Assembly (NCBI RefSeq): GCF_008831285.2
Contig: NC_045139.1
Location: forward strand, 4,254,704 to 4,314,703
Length of the DNA: 60,000 nucleotides
DNA from: Nymphaea colorata
Lineage: Eukaryota; Streptophyta; Magnoliopsida; Nymphaeales; Nymphaeaceae
Direction of reading: 5' to 3'
A program made the position numbers and the translations under genes. Positions 36,165 through 47,184 of this stretch are shown here, one piece after another. The notes under the pieces are model-generated. The model did not search any database, was not told where the DNA came from, and saw only the letters and a list, made by a program, of their open reading frames with translations. Numbering within the stretch: position 1 is the stretch's first letter; each line of letters starts with the position of its first letter.

Positions 36165-36400
36165 GAGTCATGCGGGAGGATGAGGTTGCCCTTCAAGCGA
36201 CCGGCGAGGGTGCAACACCTTGTTCCTGAGCCGGCTTTTGTGCCAGAGAGGCCATCACATGTTGCTAAAGACAGTGGGATTAGGTCTAGTGTGGTCCCCG
36301 AGGCACTAATTGTGCCGGTACCATAAAAAGAACTCTACGGAGGAATAGGAAGAGGACGATGATCGGAAAGGAGTAGAGACAACGTTTATTGCAGCAGGGA
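36165..36400 (+). pseudogene. ACBP1/2-like fragment, copy A, 3' part
   Basis: This is the continuation of copy A after the Harbinger-like insert. It contains a stretch reading REDEVALQATGEGA, and later EEDDD followed by GVETTFIAA, as in copy B. These resemble the acidic linker and start of the acyl-CoA-binding domain of ACBP1/2. The frame is broken by stops and shifts. It runs directly into the 5' leader-like start of copy B near 36400, so the two copies are in tandem. Confidence 0.5.
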
Positions 36401-36405
36401 ATCAA

Positions 36406-36970
36406 GCTAAATCAGTCTGCTAAGCTTTCGTCTCCCGAATCACGATGGCTAATGTGGGGAGATTCGCAGAAGCTAGGGCAGCCCGTTCTGCTGGGCTTCA
36501 TATTCTCCTTCCTTGTTGCCAAGCTTCTTTCGGTCGTCTTGGCCCTCCGACAGGATGATAATCTCAAAGTGGTCGCTTCTTTCGGTCATGTTCGCCTTTC
36601 GGCTGGATGAGAATCGTAGAGTGGTTCGCTTCTTTCGGTCGTCTTCGCCTTCCAACGGGATCAGATCATAGAGTGGTCGCTTCTTTCGATCGTCTTCACC
36701 TTTCGGGATGAGAATCTTAGGGTGGTGAGGGAGGATGAGGTTGCCCTTCAAGCGACGGGTGAGGGTGCGATGCCATCGATTCCGTTTCTGAGCCAGCTGC
36801 GCTAACTGTGCCTGTACCATAAAAAGAGCTCTACGGAGGAATAAGAAGAGGACGATGATCAGAACGGAGTAGAGACAACGTTTATTGCAGCATTTGCAGC
36901 AGGGGATCAAGCTGCTTAGAAGGTCCCGACTGATGTGTACCTACAGCTTTACAGTTACTCTGAGGGATCT
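36406..36970 (+). pseudogene. ACBP1/2-like acyl-CoA-binding protein fragment, copy B
   Basis: From ATG at 36452 the frame reads MWGDSQKLGQPVLLGFIFSF and then LVAKLLSVVLAL, a good match in pattern to the ACBP1/2 N-terminal anchor. Four diverged tandem copies of a ~52-base unit follow (36530-36735), then REDEVALQATGEGA, an acidic EEDDD stretch, GVETTFIAAFAAGDQAA, an in-frame stop near 36917, and KVPTDVYLQLY, which resembles the KVSSDVQQQLY segment of the acyl-CoA-binding domain. Absence of introns over this span suggests a retrocopy, but parent intron positions are not visible here. Non-functional: stops, frame changes, and loss of the rest of the domain and the ankyrin region. Confidence 0.6.
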
Positions 36971-37928
36971 TACCCTTTTCTTGTTATTCTTGTTGCGGCC
37001 AACCTTATTAGGGTTTTTTTTAACTTCTCTATAGGCGATGGTTTTAGTACTTTAGTAGCTCACCCCGTCCTGCATGTGTTGGAGTACTCTTGGCTTCTAT
37101 CAACTCGGAGCACCTAAGGCCAACTCCTAACCAAGATCATAGAGCTATTGCCACCAATAAAGTGGGTAATGCAACCCTTAACCTAGATGCATGTAATATA
37201 ATTTTTTTTTTAATATTAAAAATCTGAAGAAAAATAAAAAATGAGTTTAAATTAGGTAAAAACAGGAAAAACATGCTTTTTATATGACATGTGAAGCATA
37301 AATAAAGAGATAATAGCTTAAAAAAACTTGTTGGGAAACTTAACGCGAAACAACCTAACACTCAGTAGTTTATCATGCATAGATCGGATAACAGCTTAAC
37401 ATGCATGAGTCACTCGATGTCATTTATCCCTATCTACTTCCACTCTGCACCGGTGAGAGAGAGAGAAAGAGACAGAGAGAGAGAGAGAGAGACAGAGGGA
37501 GAGAGAGAGAGAGACAGAGAACCTATGCATGCTTTTGAAACAACTTTCTTAAACTTGGGTTATTCATCAGACTTGCATCGTTTCCAAATTCAGACGAAAA
37601 GACTTATACTAAAAGAGATCTGGTTGCTAAATATAGTTGCTGATCGGCCGAAGTTCAAACTTGACTACCATATAGTTGGATGAGCTAATCGACATCTGTT
37701 CGACAGAATAATAGCCAGAAGCACACAATCAGGAAGGTCTAAAACCACATCATTTGAACAGCGATGGATGTTCGCAAAACTATTCATAAAATACAGTTGT
37801 ACAAGTTGGCAAGGAAAAGAAAGCTGTTTTTGTAAACAAATGTAAACGTATTTTTTCAGTAGTTATATTGCACATAAAACATTTGCGTATAAATTAAACC
37901 ACCTATGTCACTTTGGGGGTACGCATGG
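36971..37928. other. Non-coding DNA with GA-rich microsatellite
   Basis: No supported gene. 37456-37520 is a GA tract with interspersed GACAGAGG steps that creates false Arg/Glu reading frames. Confidence 0.45.
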
Positions 37929-37936
37929 GTTTGGGT

Positions 37937-38173
37937 TAAGTCTGGGCATCGGGCCTAAAAAGTGAGTATCGGGCCGGCTTGATAAGTTATTTGGGCAGCC
38001 TTGGTAGGTCCAATTAAGTCTTACTTGACCTGATAATTTATAACTAATATATATCATTATATATATTTTATTATAATTAATTATGATAAAATATAATTTT
38101 TTTTTAATGTTAATTGGTCCTAGCTGGAACTGCTGTTATGGGCTGCTGCCTGACCCAATGCCCAGCCTACTTA
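37937..38173. mobile_element. hAT-type MITE, TAAGTCTGGGC family
   Basis: The left end is TAAGTCTGGGCATCGGGC and the right end, reverse-complemented, is TAAGTAGGCTGGGCATTGGG. The flanks GTTTGGGT (37929-37936) and CTTTGGGT (38174-38181) form an 8-bp target duplication with one mismatch. It has the same end type as the MITE at 13571. Non-coding, 237 bp. Confidence 0.7.
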
Positions 38174-38179
38174 CTTTGG

Positions 38180-38990
38180 GTATGGTGTGATAAGTTTGGA
38201 TATGACACTTTTGAAAATTGTAGGTACTGAGGTACTGTAAATTTCTTAAATCCCAAAAATGATAAAATGAAAAAAAAAAAACATTAATAGTTCATGCATG
38301 TAATCCCATAAAAAAAAGTCTATAAACAAGACATTGTTTACTATAAAACACTTGATTCTAGTATTCCAAGTTAATCTCGTCTCCTCCTCGCCTCCCACTG
38401 CCTCAAGCATATTAAAAAGATGATGATGGAATAGCAGGTTCAAGGAACCCTGAATTAATAGATTCAATTTCATTGTCTTCTTCTAAGTTAAAGTAATTGG
38501 CACTCACATCTCAATTTTTGGTTTCTCTTTCCCTTAAGAGAAAAACAAACCATATATGATTATTGCCAAATAAGAAGAGAAGCATCTAAATCTATAAATC
38601 ATATTTCATATTTACCTATGTTCTCCTTTGTTTTATGAAAGAAGCAAATAGTCATAAACCAGATTTTCTACAAGCTAGCTGGTAAGATGATTTCATTTTT
38701 ATATTATGGATATGTGAATATGTACTCTAATTTTTCTTATAGTATGAAGATGTAGCATGTTAAACTAGTAACATGAAAGCAAGGCCTTGAAGAATATGAT
38801 AAACATGCCCATTTTATCTGCCAAGAAATAAGTGGATAATCATCTTTATTTACAAGTGCACGTAGGTCTTCTCTAATTCCTATATAAAACATTGCAAACT
38901 CATATTGAACTTGGCAATTTTGATACAGATTATTCAAAATCCTATCAAGATAGGTCATTTGTTTTTTTCTTTTTTTCTTTTTGACAATTA
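38180..38990. other. Non-coding AT-rich DNA
   Basis: Nothing supported. It may include the decayed 3' end of the hAT transposase pseudogene that lies to its right on the minus strand. Confidence 0.35.
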
Positions 38991-38999
38991 TGGATCCTT

Positions 39000-40071
39000 C
39001 TATGGTGGGGTTCAAAAATAACACCTTGTGAGAACAATTTTTTTTCTATATTATGGAGAATTCAATGAATGTACCATCCATTGGAAATGAGTGCTATTTT
39101 TCCTATCTCCCAACCAATGTTTTATGCACATCATAAAAAAAGGCTGAATCTTCAAGTCCAATATTTCTTTTCTCATGCTAAAGATGACCTCTTGAATTTT
39201 TTCAATCATAATGTCCCACATCTCATAAACTCATGGCAGCGTTGAAATATCACAATCAAGAACTGTCAACATTTCTCAAATAAGCTTGCGAATGCAAAAA
39301 AAAAGAAAAAAAAATAAAAAGAAAAGAGATTCTATCCCTCACTTGTCATCAATAAACAATGTTTTGATTGTTTGATCTTTGTCATTATCATCAATACGAT
39401 AAAATTTTCAATCATTATCAGTCGCCCATGCTGATCAGTGTACTTTTAACCTTTTTCATCCAATTGGGCGTAACGATTGAAGATGCAAAATGTATCTCTA
39501 TAGCTCTTAACTTTACATTAGAATGCTTGTTATAAATGAAAAGTGCATGTTGATGATTTACTATAAAATTTCTAAAGTTCTCCACATCCCTTTCAAAGTC
39601 TTCAATCCATCAACATAATTCATAAGTACGAGGATCTTGCTCTTTACTTAATAAATTGTGCATACTCTTTAGAGTAAAATTTAAACTATAAACTGTACAA
39701 GGAGCCTAAAAGATATGAGGGTAGTCCTTTTTTACACCAAAACCAGCAGGTCTGCCTATAGGTGCATTGTCTATAATTATTTGAACAATAGTATATTTAA
39801 TCTCATTTTCAATTAATTTCAAAAACAATCCTTTCAAATACTTAGCACTTTTTTATTTGCCTGATGCATTTGTCACCTTTAAGAAGATTGGTCTATTTGT
39901 TGAAATTACAGTAAAATTAATAAAAGGGTAATTTTGTGTATTTGTCCAATAGTTAGGGACAATAGAAAGTCTATGTTGCTCCCAAGCAAATTTTTTATTA
40001 ACAATTTGTTCGCATGAGTATTTCGTGGTTCTAGTAGTACCGTGTGACTCTTTTTGAACTATCATGAACAT
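39000..40071 (-). pseudogene. Decayed hAT-superfamily transposase (DUF659 type)
   Basis: Reading the minus strand from 40071, a frame contains NYWTNTQNYPFINFTVI and FLKVTNASGK, the pattern of the DUF659 region of plant hAT transposases (WTD...INF...FLKSVDAS). After a stop come sequences resembling YTIVQIIIDNAP (VVQVVTDNG in the family) and a degenerate APCTVYSLNF (WTPCAAHCIDL). Further on, VYEMWDIMIEKIQEVIF and an HSLNP-like stretch fit the C-terminal part. Many stops and frameshifts make it non-functional. No BED zinc finger or dimerisation region is recognised. Confidence 0.5.
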
Positions 40072-40079
40072 ATCCTAAC

Positions 40080-40490
40080 AAGATATAATTTGCAAGAGAT
40101 GTAATTAAATCTCTCCAATATTGTTAAACAATAATTTGCAAGAGACACTCCAATATTGTTAAACAAGTAGCAACTAAATACAAGTTGACTGGGGGAACTC
40201 GTCAGCATGACTATATAATGAATATTGAATCATAATCAGAAAATAGTTAAATAAATAGCAACTAAACGAGTTAACAAAAAGAGATATGTTTAACATGAAT
40301 GAGTTAAACAAGCCAAGTTTGAGCTGGAGCTGGTTCAATCTACCTCAGCTCGAGTTTTTTTTAGTGGAGTTGAGGTCGAGTTAGCCCAATTCAAGCTTCA
40401 CTCATGTGCGAAGCATGTGCTTGTAAATTTATTTTTTAAACTCAAGTGGTTATTTGTAATTTTTAAATATTAATTGACATGTAACATGTT
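40080..40490. other. AT-rich non-coding DNA
   Basis: No gene seen. The sequence may be non-coding flank of the decayed hAT element. Confidence 0.35.
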
Positions 40491-40499
40491 TTTTATATT

Positions 40500-41050
40500 T
40501 TTTCCACTCCTTCTCTCTCCTTGACCCTTCCCTCCCTCCCTCCCTCCATTTCCTAACTCCTCCATCCCACCTGCTCCCATCTCCTGCACAATGGTGGCCA
40601 CACCAGCTGGCCCGTCGGGCTTCCATTGGGATGGTGGAGGCCCAAATGGCGCCGGCAGTCGCCTCCCTCTATCCCCAACTTCCTCCCGTATTTGAATGAA
40701 AGATGAGTGGATCTTCACTCATCTTCGCCGCCGCCGCTCCGCGCCTGAGCATGAGGAAGGCCTAGCAGGCCTGCCGGTGAGGTGCCAAGTGGCGGCAGTG
40801 AAGATGGTGGAGTTCTACCCACTTTTCATTAAAACTAAGGAGGGGAAAGAAAGACTTGGGAAAGAGAGGGAGGCGGCTGTCGACACCATTCCCCAACATC
40901 AGCGGCCACTGGGCTTCTGGCATCTCGACGGAGGCCCGGCGGGACTGCGGTCATTGGGAAATGGAGCCGGCCGCTGGTGGCAGCCAGTGAAACTGCTGCT
41001 GGGAGGGAGAGGAAGGAGGAAAGGAGTGCCCAAGGGAGGAAAGAGCGGGG
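40500..41050. other. GC-rich island, no gene identified
   Basis: A block far richer in G+C than its surroundings, with CCTCCCTCC runs on the left and GGAGGGAGAGG runs on the right, so the two halves are roughly complementary in composition. Frames on both strands are open but low-complexity (Gly, Arg, Pro). A GC-rich transposon with an inverted-repeat layout or a decayed exon are both possible. Confidence 0.35.
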
Positions 41051-41139
41051 AGAAAGATGAAGTTCAAAAAAAAAACATCAGGAATCTTCATTGGATTTAG
41101 ATATCTTAGAATCATGGTTCATTTCTTCTCTCTTTCTTT

Positions 41140-41165
41140 CTTTATATATATATATATATATATAT
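41140..41165. repeat. (TA)n microsatellite
   Basis: Short run of TA units. Confidence 0.9.
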
Positions 41166-41286
41166 GGATGTGGTGTAAGAGACTGCAGGATTTCTATCTG
41201 AAATTAAATGAAAAACAGACTTTGCGCTGTAAACACTGTAGAATTCATTTCCTTACCCAAAACTGTGAGAAAAAAACCATGAATCA

Positions 41287-41320
<34 letters not shown>

Positions 41321-41321
41321 A
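41287..41321. repeat. (ATCT)n tetranucleotide microsatellite
   Basis: About eight TATC units in a row. Confidence 0.95.
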
Positions 41322-41329
41322 CTGAAAAG

Positions 41330-42470
41330 GAGAGAAAGTACATGCTTTTCGAAGTTATCCTGTGGCAGCCATAATGGTGCCCGGTTGTTGGAGCGCCCTT
41401 TAATATTTCCGAATAAATATCGTGGGGACACCCTTGCAGGTCTCGACAGCCTTTTATCGTCATTTTCGAGACACATTGCCCTTATGAGCTGCCGACCATA
41501 CAGTACGCCAAATCCTGATGCCCGGAAAAAGCATAGTTGAAAACCCAACGTTTTGATCTGATTCTGCGGTTCTTCAATTTTTCTAAGTAGATAGCCATTC
41601 GGCTTTGAATCCGTATATAAACTTTAATCAATATTTCAATGATTCTTTTTCTGCGTGTATTAATATTGTATTATTCTCCAATTCTTGATGAAAAAAGAAA
41701 AACGAGATATAAAAATTCTGACCTGTCTCTTGAGAATCTCAAGGTAGGACAGAATTCTGAAAGGTCGCAGTCAAAATTCCACGGCTGATAATGTGACTGG
41801 CTGTCTGCACAAAAAACATGCAAATGCATGCACATAAAATGTAAATATAAAATTGTTATTTGTTTCAGGATCAAAGATTTTAGACATTCAAGTAAAAAAT
41901 GCATGTAAAGAGACAAAGATGCTGGCAATGTAAATATTAGAATGTGTTTGTGTGCGCGTGTGTCCAAAAAGTTAACGATGTGCATATGATCTTTATGCAT
42001 GACTACTTCATTAAGGTTACTTAGTCCGATGGCTTGTTGAAATACAATGTATATAATCCATTTTTATTCAGATTTAATATGAAGATAGAAGCATTCTTTA
42101 AATATTTAGTATGAAAGCATCTCTCTTATGAAAAAATATGTCTTCTTACTAAAATAATCTTGGCAATATAACAGTCAATCTGGGCGAACAGAAGTCTTCT
42201 GGATCAGAAGGCTGAAGGCTTTCCTTTTCCCCATGTCTTCTTAACTTGCATCAAACTTAGACATAAAAATTACGCATTGTCCATTTTAGTAAGATGGCCC
42301 AAGGCTGCGGCAAGTGTGGGCAATATGGCGATGAACCTATATATATATAGCGACCTGCCGGTCCTGCCCCATTGGTGCTACCCTTTCAATCAACATAATG
42401 GGCGATATTGTTTCTTAATTGATTCATAGAGAACATGGGTTATAGTTAATAGCATACATTACACTCGTAT
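41330..42470. other. Non-coding DNA before the transposon nest
   Basis: No supported gene. 42390-42450 matches the dispersed repeat at 23060-23110, so this is the left edge of the second copy of that repeat. Confidence 0.4.
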
Positions 42471-42479
42471 TGCTCATGT

Positions 42480-42638
42480 TCGGGCCAAACCATCCTTTGG
42501 TCGGGCCAAGAGGAGCGACGGTAAGGCCAAGAGGAGCGACGGGTCGGACCAAACTAAAAAAAATTTGATTTTTTACATATAAAATTTTTTTTTTTCTGGG
42601 CTCACCCGGGCCATGGCCCGAGGGACCCCCCCTCCCTC
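42480..42638. mobile_element. hAT-like MITE remnant split by the copia element
   Basis: The sequence around GGGCCATGGCCCGAGGG and the CCCCCCTCCCTC tail matches the 3' half of the MITE at 49439-49635. After the copia insertion it continues for CCCTCCACCCCTG at 48145-48157, completing the expected CCTCCGCCCCTG-like end. It also contains a tandem duplication of GGCCAAGAGGAGCGACGG. Its left end is not resolved. Confidence 0.5.
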
Positions 42639-43075
42639 TGAAAAAGAAATAGGAAGGATTCCTACTTCCACGACTCAGTCATCAATTTTCATGATGATCT
42701 GGTTTCCTTAATACAGTATTTATACATTGCTATGTCTGATTCGAATTTGAATCAGTTTCCTTGAATTTCTCCTTTGGTTTTGAATAGGAGAAACTGCCAT
42801 TCTCCTGAAATCTTTCATTATTGTGAAGAGGCGTTTTCGCTGCTCGTCCGATTGGCTTTGCTTCCATAGTTGTTGTTCTTAATTTGCTGGAATTCTATTT
42901 TATTGCTGGAGCCTTATCAAGATGCGTTTTAGTCTCTTGACGCTCATTGCTGATTTGATTTCTTGCCATCTTAGTTACACCTGATTTCCTGTAGTTGTAA
43001 TCCACGCCTGATTTCCTGGAGTTATGAGCCGTTGGAGACGCACCTGAATTTTTGGAGTGAGCTGGTGCGTTATCA
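42639..43075 (-). repeat. 3' LTR of the copia element
   Basis: 437 bp, TG...CA ends. It lacks about 40 bases present in the 5' LTR (after AAATAGGA), otherwise nearly identical. Confidence 0.93.
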
Positions 43076-46000
43076 TCCCCCCTCAACCGAAGGGAAGGTT
43101 GCATACGTAAGCCAAGATGCTGAGTGAGAAAGGTGAGGCGTTGCTGAGATAAAGGTTTGGTAAAAAGATCTGCAAGCTGACCTTCGGTTGTGACGAATTG
43201 AGTATTCATATTTCCCAATGCGACTTGTTCACGAACAAAATGATAATCAAGTTCCAAATGTTTCATACGTGAATGGAAAACTGGCTTGATAGTGGTATGT
43301 AGTGCTGAAATGTTGTCACTCAAAAGAATAGGAGCTTTGGAGAGATAGACACCGAGATCTTGTAAAATAAAGGTAAGCCATTTAATTTCAGCAGCAGCTC
43401 CGGCGAGAGCCCGGTATTCAGCTTCACAGGACGAGCGAGCAACGGTCGGTTGTTTCTTAGAGCTCCAGGATATACAATTTGGACCAAGGAATGTGCAGTA
43501 TCCGGAAGTCGATCGGCGTGTATCTGGACAGCCCGCCCAGTCTGCATCAGAGTACGCTCGGAGAGTCAAATCTTGGGATTTATAGAACTGGATACCATAT
43601 TGAGATGTGCCTCGAACATAACGTATAATGCGTTTCAAGATTTGAAAGTGTTTCATCGTTGGGGCATGCATGAATTGACATGCAAAATTGACTGCATAGG
43701 AGAGATCTGGCCGTGTAAGTGTCAAGTACTGAAGTGCCCCTACAAGACTTCGATATGTTGTAGCATTGGAATAAGGTGGATCAATTTCCTCAGAAGATTT
43801 GGAACCGACAGTAATAGGCGTGTTCACTGTTTTACATTGTTGCATTTGCGCTCTAGAGATAATGTCTTGAGCATATTTAGACTGATGCATAAACAAGCCA
43901 TTGAAAGTCCGTTCAACTTGAAGTCCCAAGAAATAATTCAAATCACCTAAATCATTCATAGCAAATTGTTGTCTGACGGTGACGAGGAATGACACTATAA
44001 ATGAATGGGAATTTCCTGTAAGAATGATATCATCAACATATAGTAATAGAATAGTGACCGATTTTTCTTGTCTACGAACAAAGAGAGACGGGTCGATGAC
44101 ACTGGCAATGAAGTCCATAGAGAATAAAAATTGTGCAAATCTGTCATACCACGCCCGAGGAGCTTGTTTCAATCCATAAAGAGCTCGATTTAATTTGCAT
44201 ACATGAGCTGGCTTGGACGGATCTTTAAATCCAGGAGGCCGCTCAATGTAAACCAGCTCACGAAGATGCCCATTTAGAAACACATTTTTGACATCTAATT
44301 GTTTTAGAGGCCAGTTAAATGCGAGGGCAAGACTAAGAACGATTCTTATAGTAGCAAATTTGACCACTGGGGAAAAAGTTTCCAAGAAGTCCAAACCTTG
44401 AACCTGGTTATATCCTTGTGCTACGAGACGCGCTTTGAGCCTTTCAAGCTGCCCATCTCCTTTGAGTTTAGTTTTGAAAACCCAGCGGCTTCTGATCACA
44501 TGCATGTTTGGTGTACGAGGCACGAGATCCCAAGTATGATTTTCCTGTAAAGCAACCATTTCGTCTTTCATAGCTTGATACCAGCCTGGGTGTTTAAGGG
44601 CAAGGGTGTAATGAGATGGTTCAAGTGGAATGGATGAAGTGGTAAGGGCATACTTAAGATTAGGTTTTATGATGCCGGATTTGGATCGAGTAGTCATAGA
44701 ATGAGTTGAGGAGGAGGTAGTCGATGGGACTAATGGTGAACTGAGTGGCTCGAGTTGGAGAGGTGACGTAGGGGCTGGTACAGGTATAGGTGGCAAAGGG
44801 GAAGGCTCTTCGGTATTATGCATTTGGGCTAGACGTTGAGATTCAAGATAAGGCTCATTGGACGAATCTGAAAAGGATACAAAGTCAGCATTAGAGGTTA
44901 TGGGCTTAGGAGTTGGCATGGTGTTTTTGTAGGGAAAATAGGTTTCATCAAACACAACATGACGGGAGATATATACACGTCCAGTGGAAGGATATAGGCA
45001 TCTATACCCTTTATGATGGTTGCTATATCCAATAAACACACAAGGTAACGACTTCGGCTGAAACTTATGATTCGTATATCCTCTAAGGTAAGGATAGCAT
45101 CTAGATCCAAAAGCTCGAAGGCAAGAATAATCAGGCCGTTTCTTGTAAAGCACCTCATACGGACTTTGCATACGTAAAACTTGTGATGGAAGTCGGTTGA
45201 TAAGCCAAACTGCAGTGGAGAAGGCCTCGACCCAATATTGAGCTGGAAGATGACTATGAAATAACATAGTGAGACCTAATTCTGTAACCGATCTATGTTT
45301 TCTTTCCACCATACCATTTTGCTCTGGCGTCTTAGGACAAGATTTTTGATGTTTGATGCCATTCTCCTTTAAATAATCTGTAAGAACCAAATTGTTAAAC
45401 TTGCCCCCTTCATCACTTTGAAAAACTCTGAGCTTTGCATCAAATTGTGTTTGAATCATTTTGTGAAATTCAAGAAACTTGGCAAAAAAATCAGATTTCC
45501 GTTTTAAAGGATAAATCCATGAATATTTAGAGAATTGATCCACAAACAAAGCATAATATCTTAGATTCTGACAAGATGCAATAGGAGCTGGTCCTCATAA
45601 GTCACAATGTACTTTAGAAAACAAAGAATCACAATCATCATCAACAGGAAGAAAAGGAAGTCTACACGCCTTTCCCATCTGACAACTAGCACAAATAAAA
45701 GATTTAGGCAAATTTTCTGTCATCGTAATCAACTTATTTGCAGTCATAAAGTTTAACACTTTATGATGTGGGTGTCCAAGACGTCCATGCCACACTTCAA
45801 ACGAAGCTGATCGGAACCGTGTTGAAAAGAACACATTCTTCGGTTTTGGCTTGAGAGCATACAGATCACCTTCTCTAGACCCCGTTGCAATCACTTCCTT
45901 GGTCTCCTTGTCCTTAATAGCAAAGAAATTTGAAGAGAATTCAAACACATAAGGCATAGTAGAAGTAAGTTGACTAACTGAAATCAGATTTTTCTTGATG

Positions 46001-47184
46001 TCGGGTACAACAAGAACGTTGTCGAGAGGAATTGTGCGATTTCCCACATGGATATCGGCAACTCCAATATGTGTAATATCAAGATGTTGGCCATTTCCTA
46101 CCATGATTTTGTCTGTTCCTTTATATGGAATGCAACTTTTGAGTTTACCTGGATCATCGGTCACATGAGAACTTGCTCCGGTGTCAGGAAACTAGTCTTG
46201 ATTAGTTGGATCAGCGATTTTCATAGCAGCAAATGCCCGTGGCATATCACGTGGTTGATAAACATGATCAAATCTGTGATAACATTTAAAGGCATTATGA
46301 TTATTTAGGCCACAAATCTGACATGATACCTTGGATGTGTTCGTCTCTCCATTGGCCGATCCTTGTTGATTTTGAGTCTTAGTTGCTGGATTGAACCCAC
46401 GTCCCTTGGAGTTGAACCGACTATTGTTGCTATTGATATTGCGCCAACTATTGTTGTATCGTTTTCTGTTGTTTTGATTGCTGGATTGTTGTGTAAAGAA
46501 GGCCATTTGGTTGTTCAATCTAGCCTCTCCCGCATGTAAGTCCTTCATTGTTTCATGCCCTTGAAGTAGTGACACTGTATCAAGATATGAGGGAACCGGT
46601 GGCTTGAGGATAGAAGTCATAAACGACTCATATCCTGGTCCGAGACCATTAACAAGTCAAAAGACTTTGTCGTCATCCTCAAGAGGCATCCCAATCGCTG
46701 CAAGTTCATCACATATAGCCTTGAAACCAGTAACATATTCAGTCACATGTTTATCTTGTTTGCGGTGGAGTTGTAGTTTTCTTGTTAGCATCATTTCTCT
46801 GTCCTTTGACTCACGAGCAAATGCTCTCGTCAAGGTTTTCCATACTTGTTCAGAGGTTTCAAGTCCCACGACAAGCCCAAGGACTTCTTCTGTGAGAGAC
46901 CCAGTGAGCCATCCTCTTAGAAGACAGTCTGATTTTTTCCATGCTAAAAAATCAGGATTTGGTCGTCTCATAGCTTCACCATTTTCAATGCATTCAATGA
47001 TAGAGGTGGGTGTGGTAATCGACCCATCAATAAACCCAAGTAAATCTTGACTTTCTATGAGTCCAAGAATTTGAGTTTTCCATAGCAAGAAATTCTTGTG
47101 CGACAATTTCATGGAAACAAAATTGGCCACGTTGATCGCGGAAGGGTATGGATACTTAGCTATTGAAGATGTTGATGCTGCCAT
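42895..47184 (-). pseudogene. Copia Gag-Pol polyprotein with three in-frame stops
   Basis: One frame runs from the ATG at 47184 to 42895, interrupted only by stops at 46657-46659 (TGA), 46192-46194 (TAG) and 45595-45597 (TGA); there is no frameshift. In order it shows: Gag; zinc knuckle CQICGLNNHNAFKC near 46310; protease DTGASSH just after the second stop; the integrase HHCC zinc region (WHGRLGH...CASCQMGK); integrase core with FQSDEGG and NGMVERKHR; reverse transcriptase with LDVKNVFLNG and YVDD (44029-44040); RNase H with YSDADWAG and [10 protein letters not shown], then SDNISAL and KHLELDYHFVREQ. The final segment after RNase H passes through the polypurine tract into the 3' LTR. The breaks should prevent a full polyprotein unless read through or helped in trans. 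Confidence 0.9.
43076..43085 (-). other. Polypurine tract of the copia element
   Basis: The minus strand reads TTGAGGGGGGA directly before the 3' LTR, the expected site of plus-strand priming. Confidence 0.85.

Noticed and set aside
35523-36326. Long overlapping frames in the GC-rich right third of the Harbinger-like element
   Set aside because: Ser/Leu/Pro or Gly/Arg-rich low-complexity translations on both strands over GA-rich DNA, no domain. The plus-strand frame simply runs into the ACBP pseudogene.
43450-43950. 166-codon plus-strand frame inside the copia element
   Set aside because: Antisense shadow of the reverse transcriptase/RNase H coding strand.
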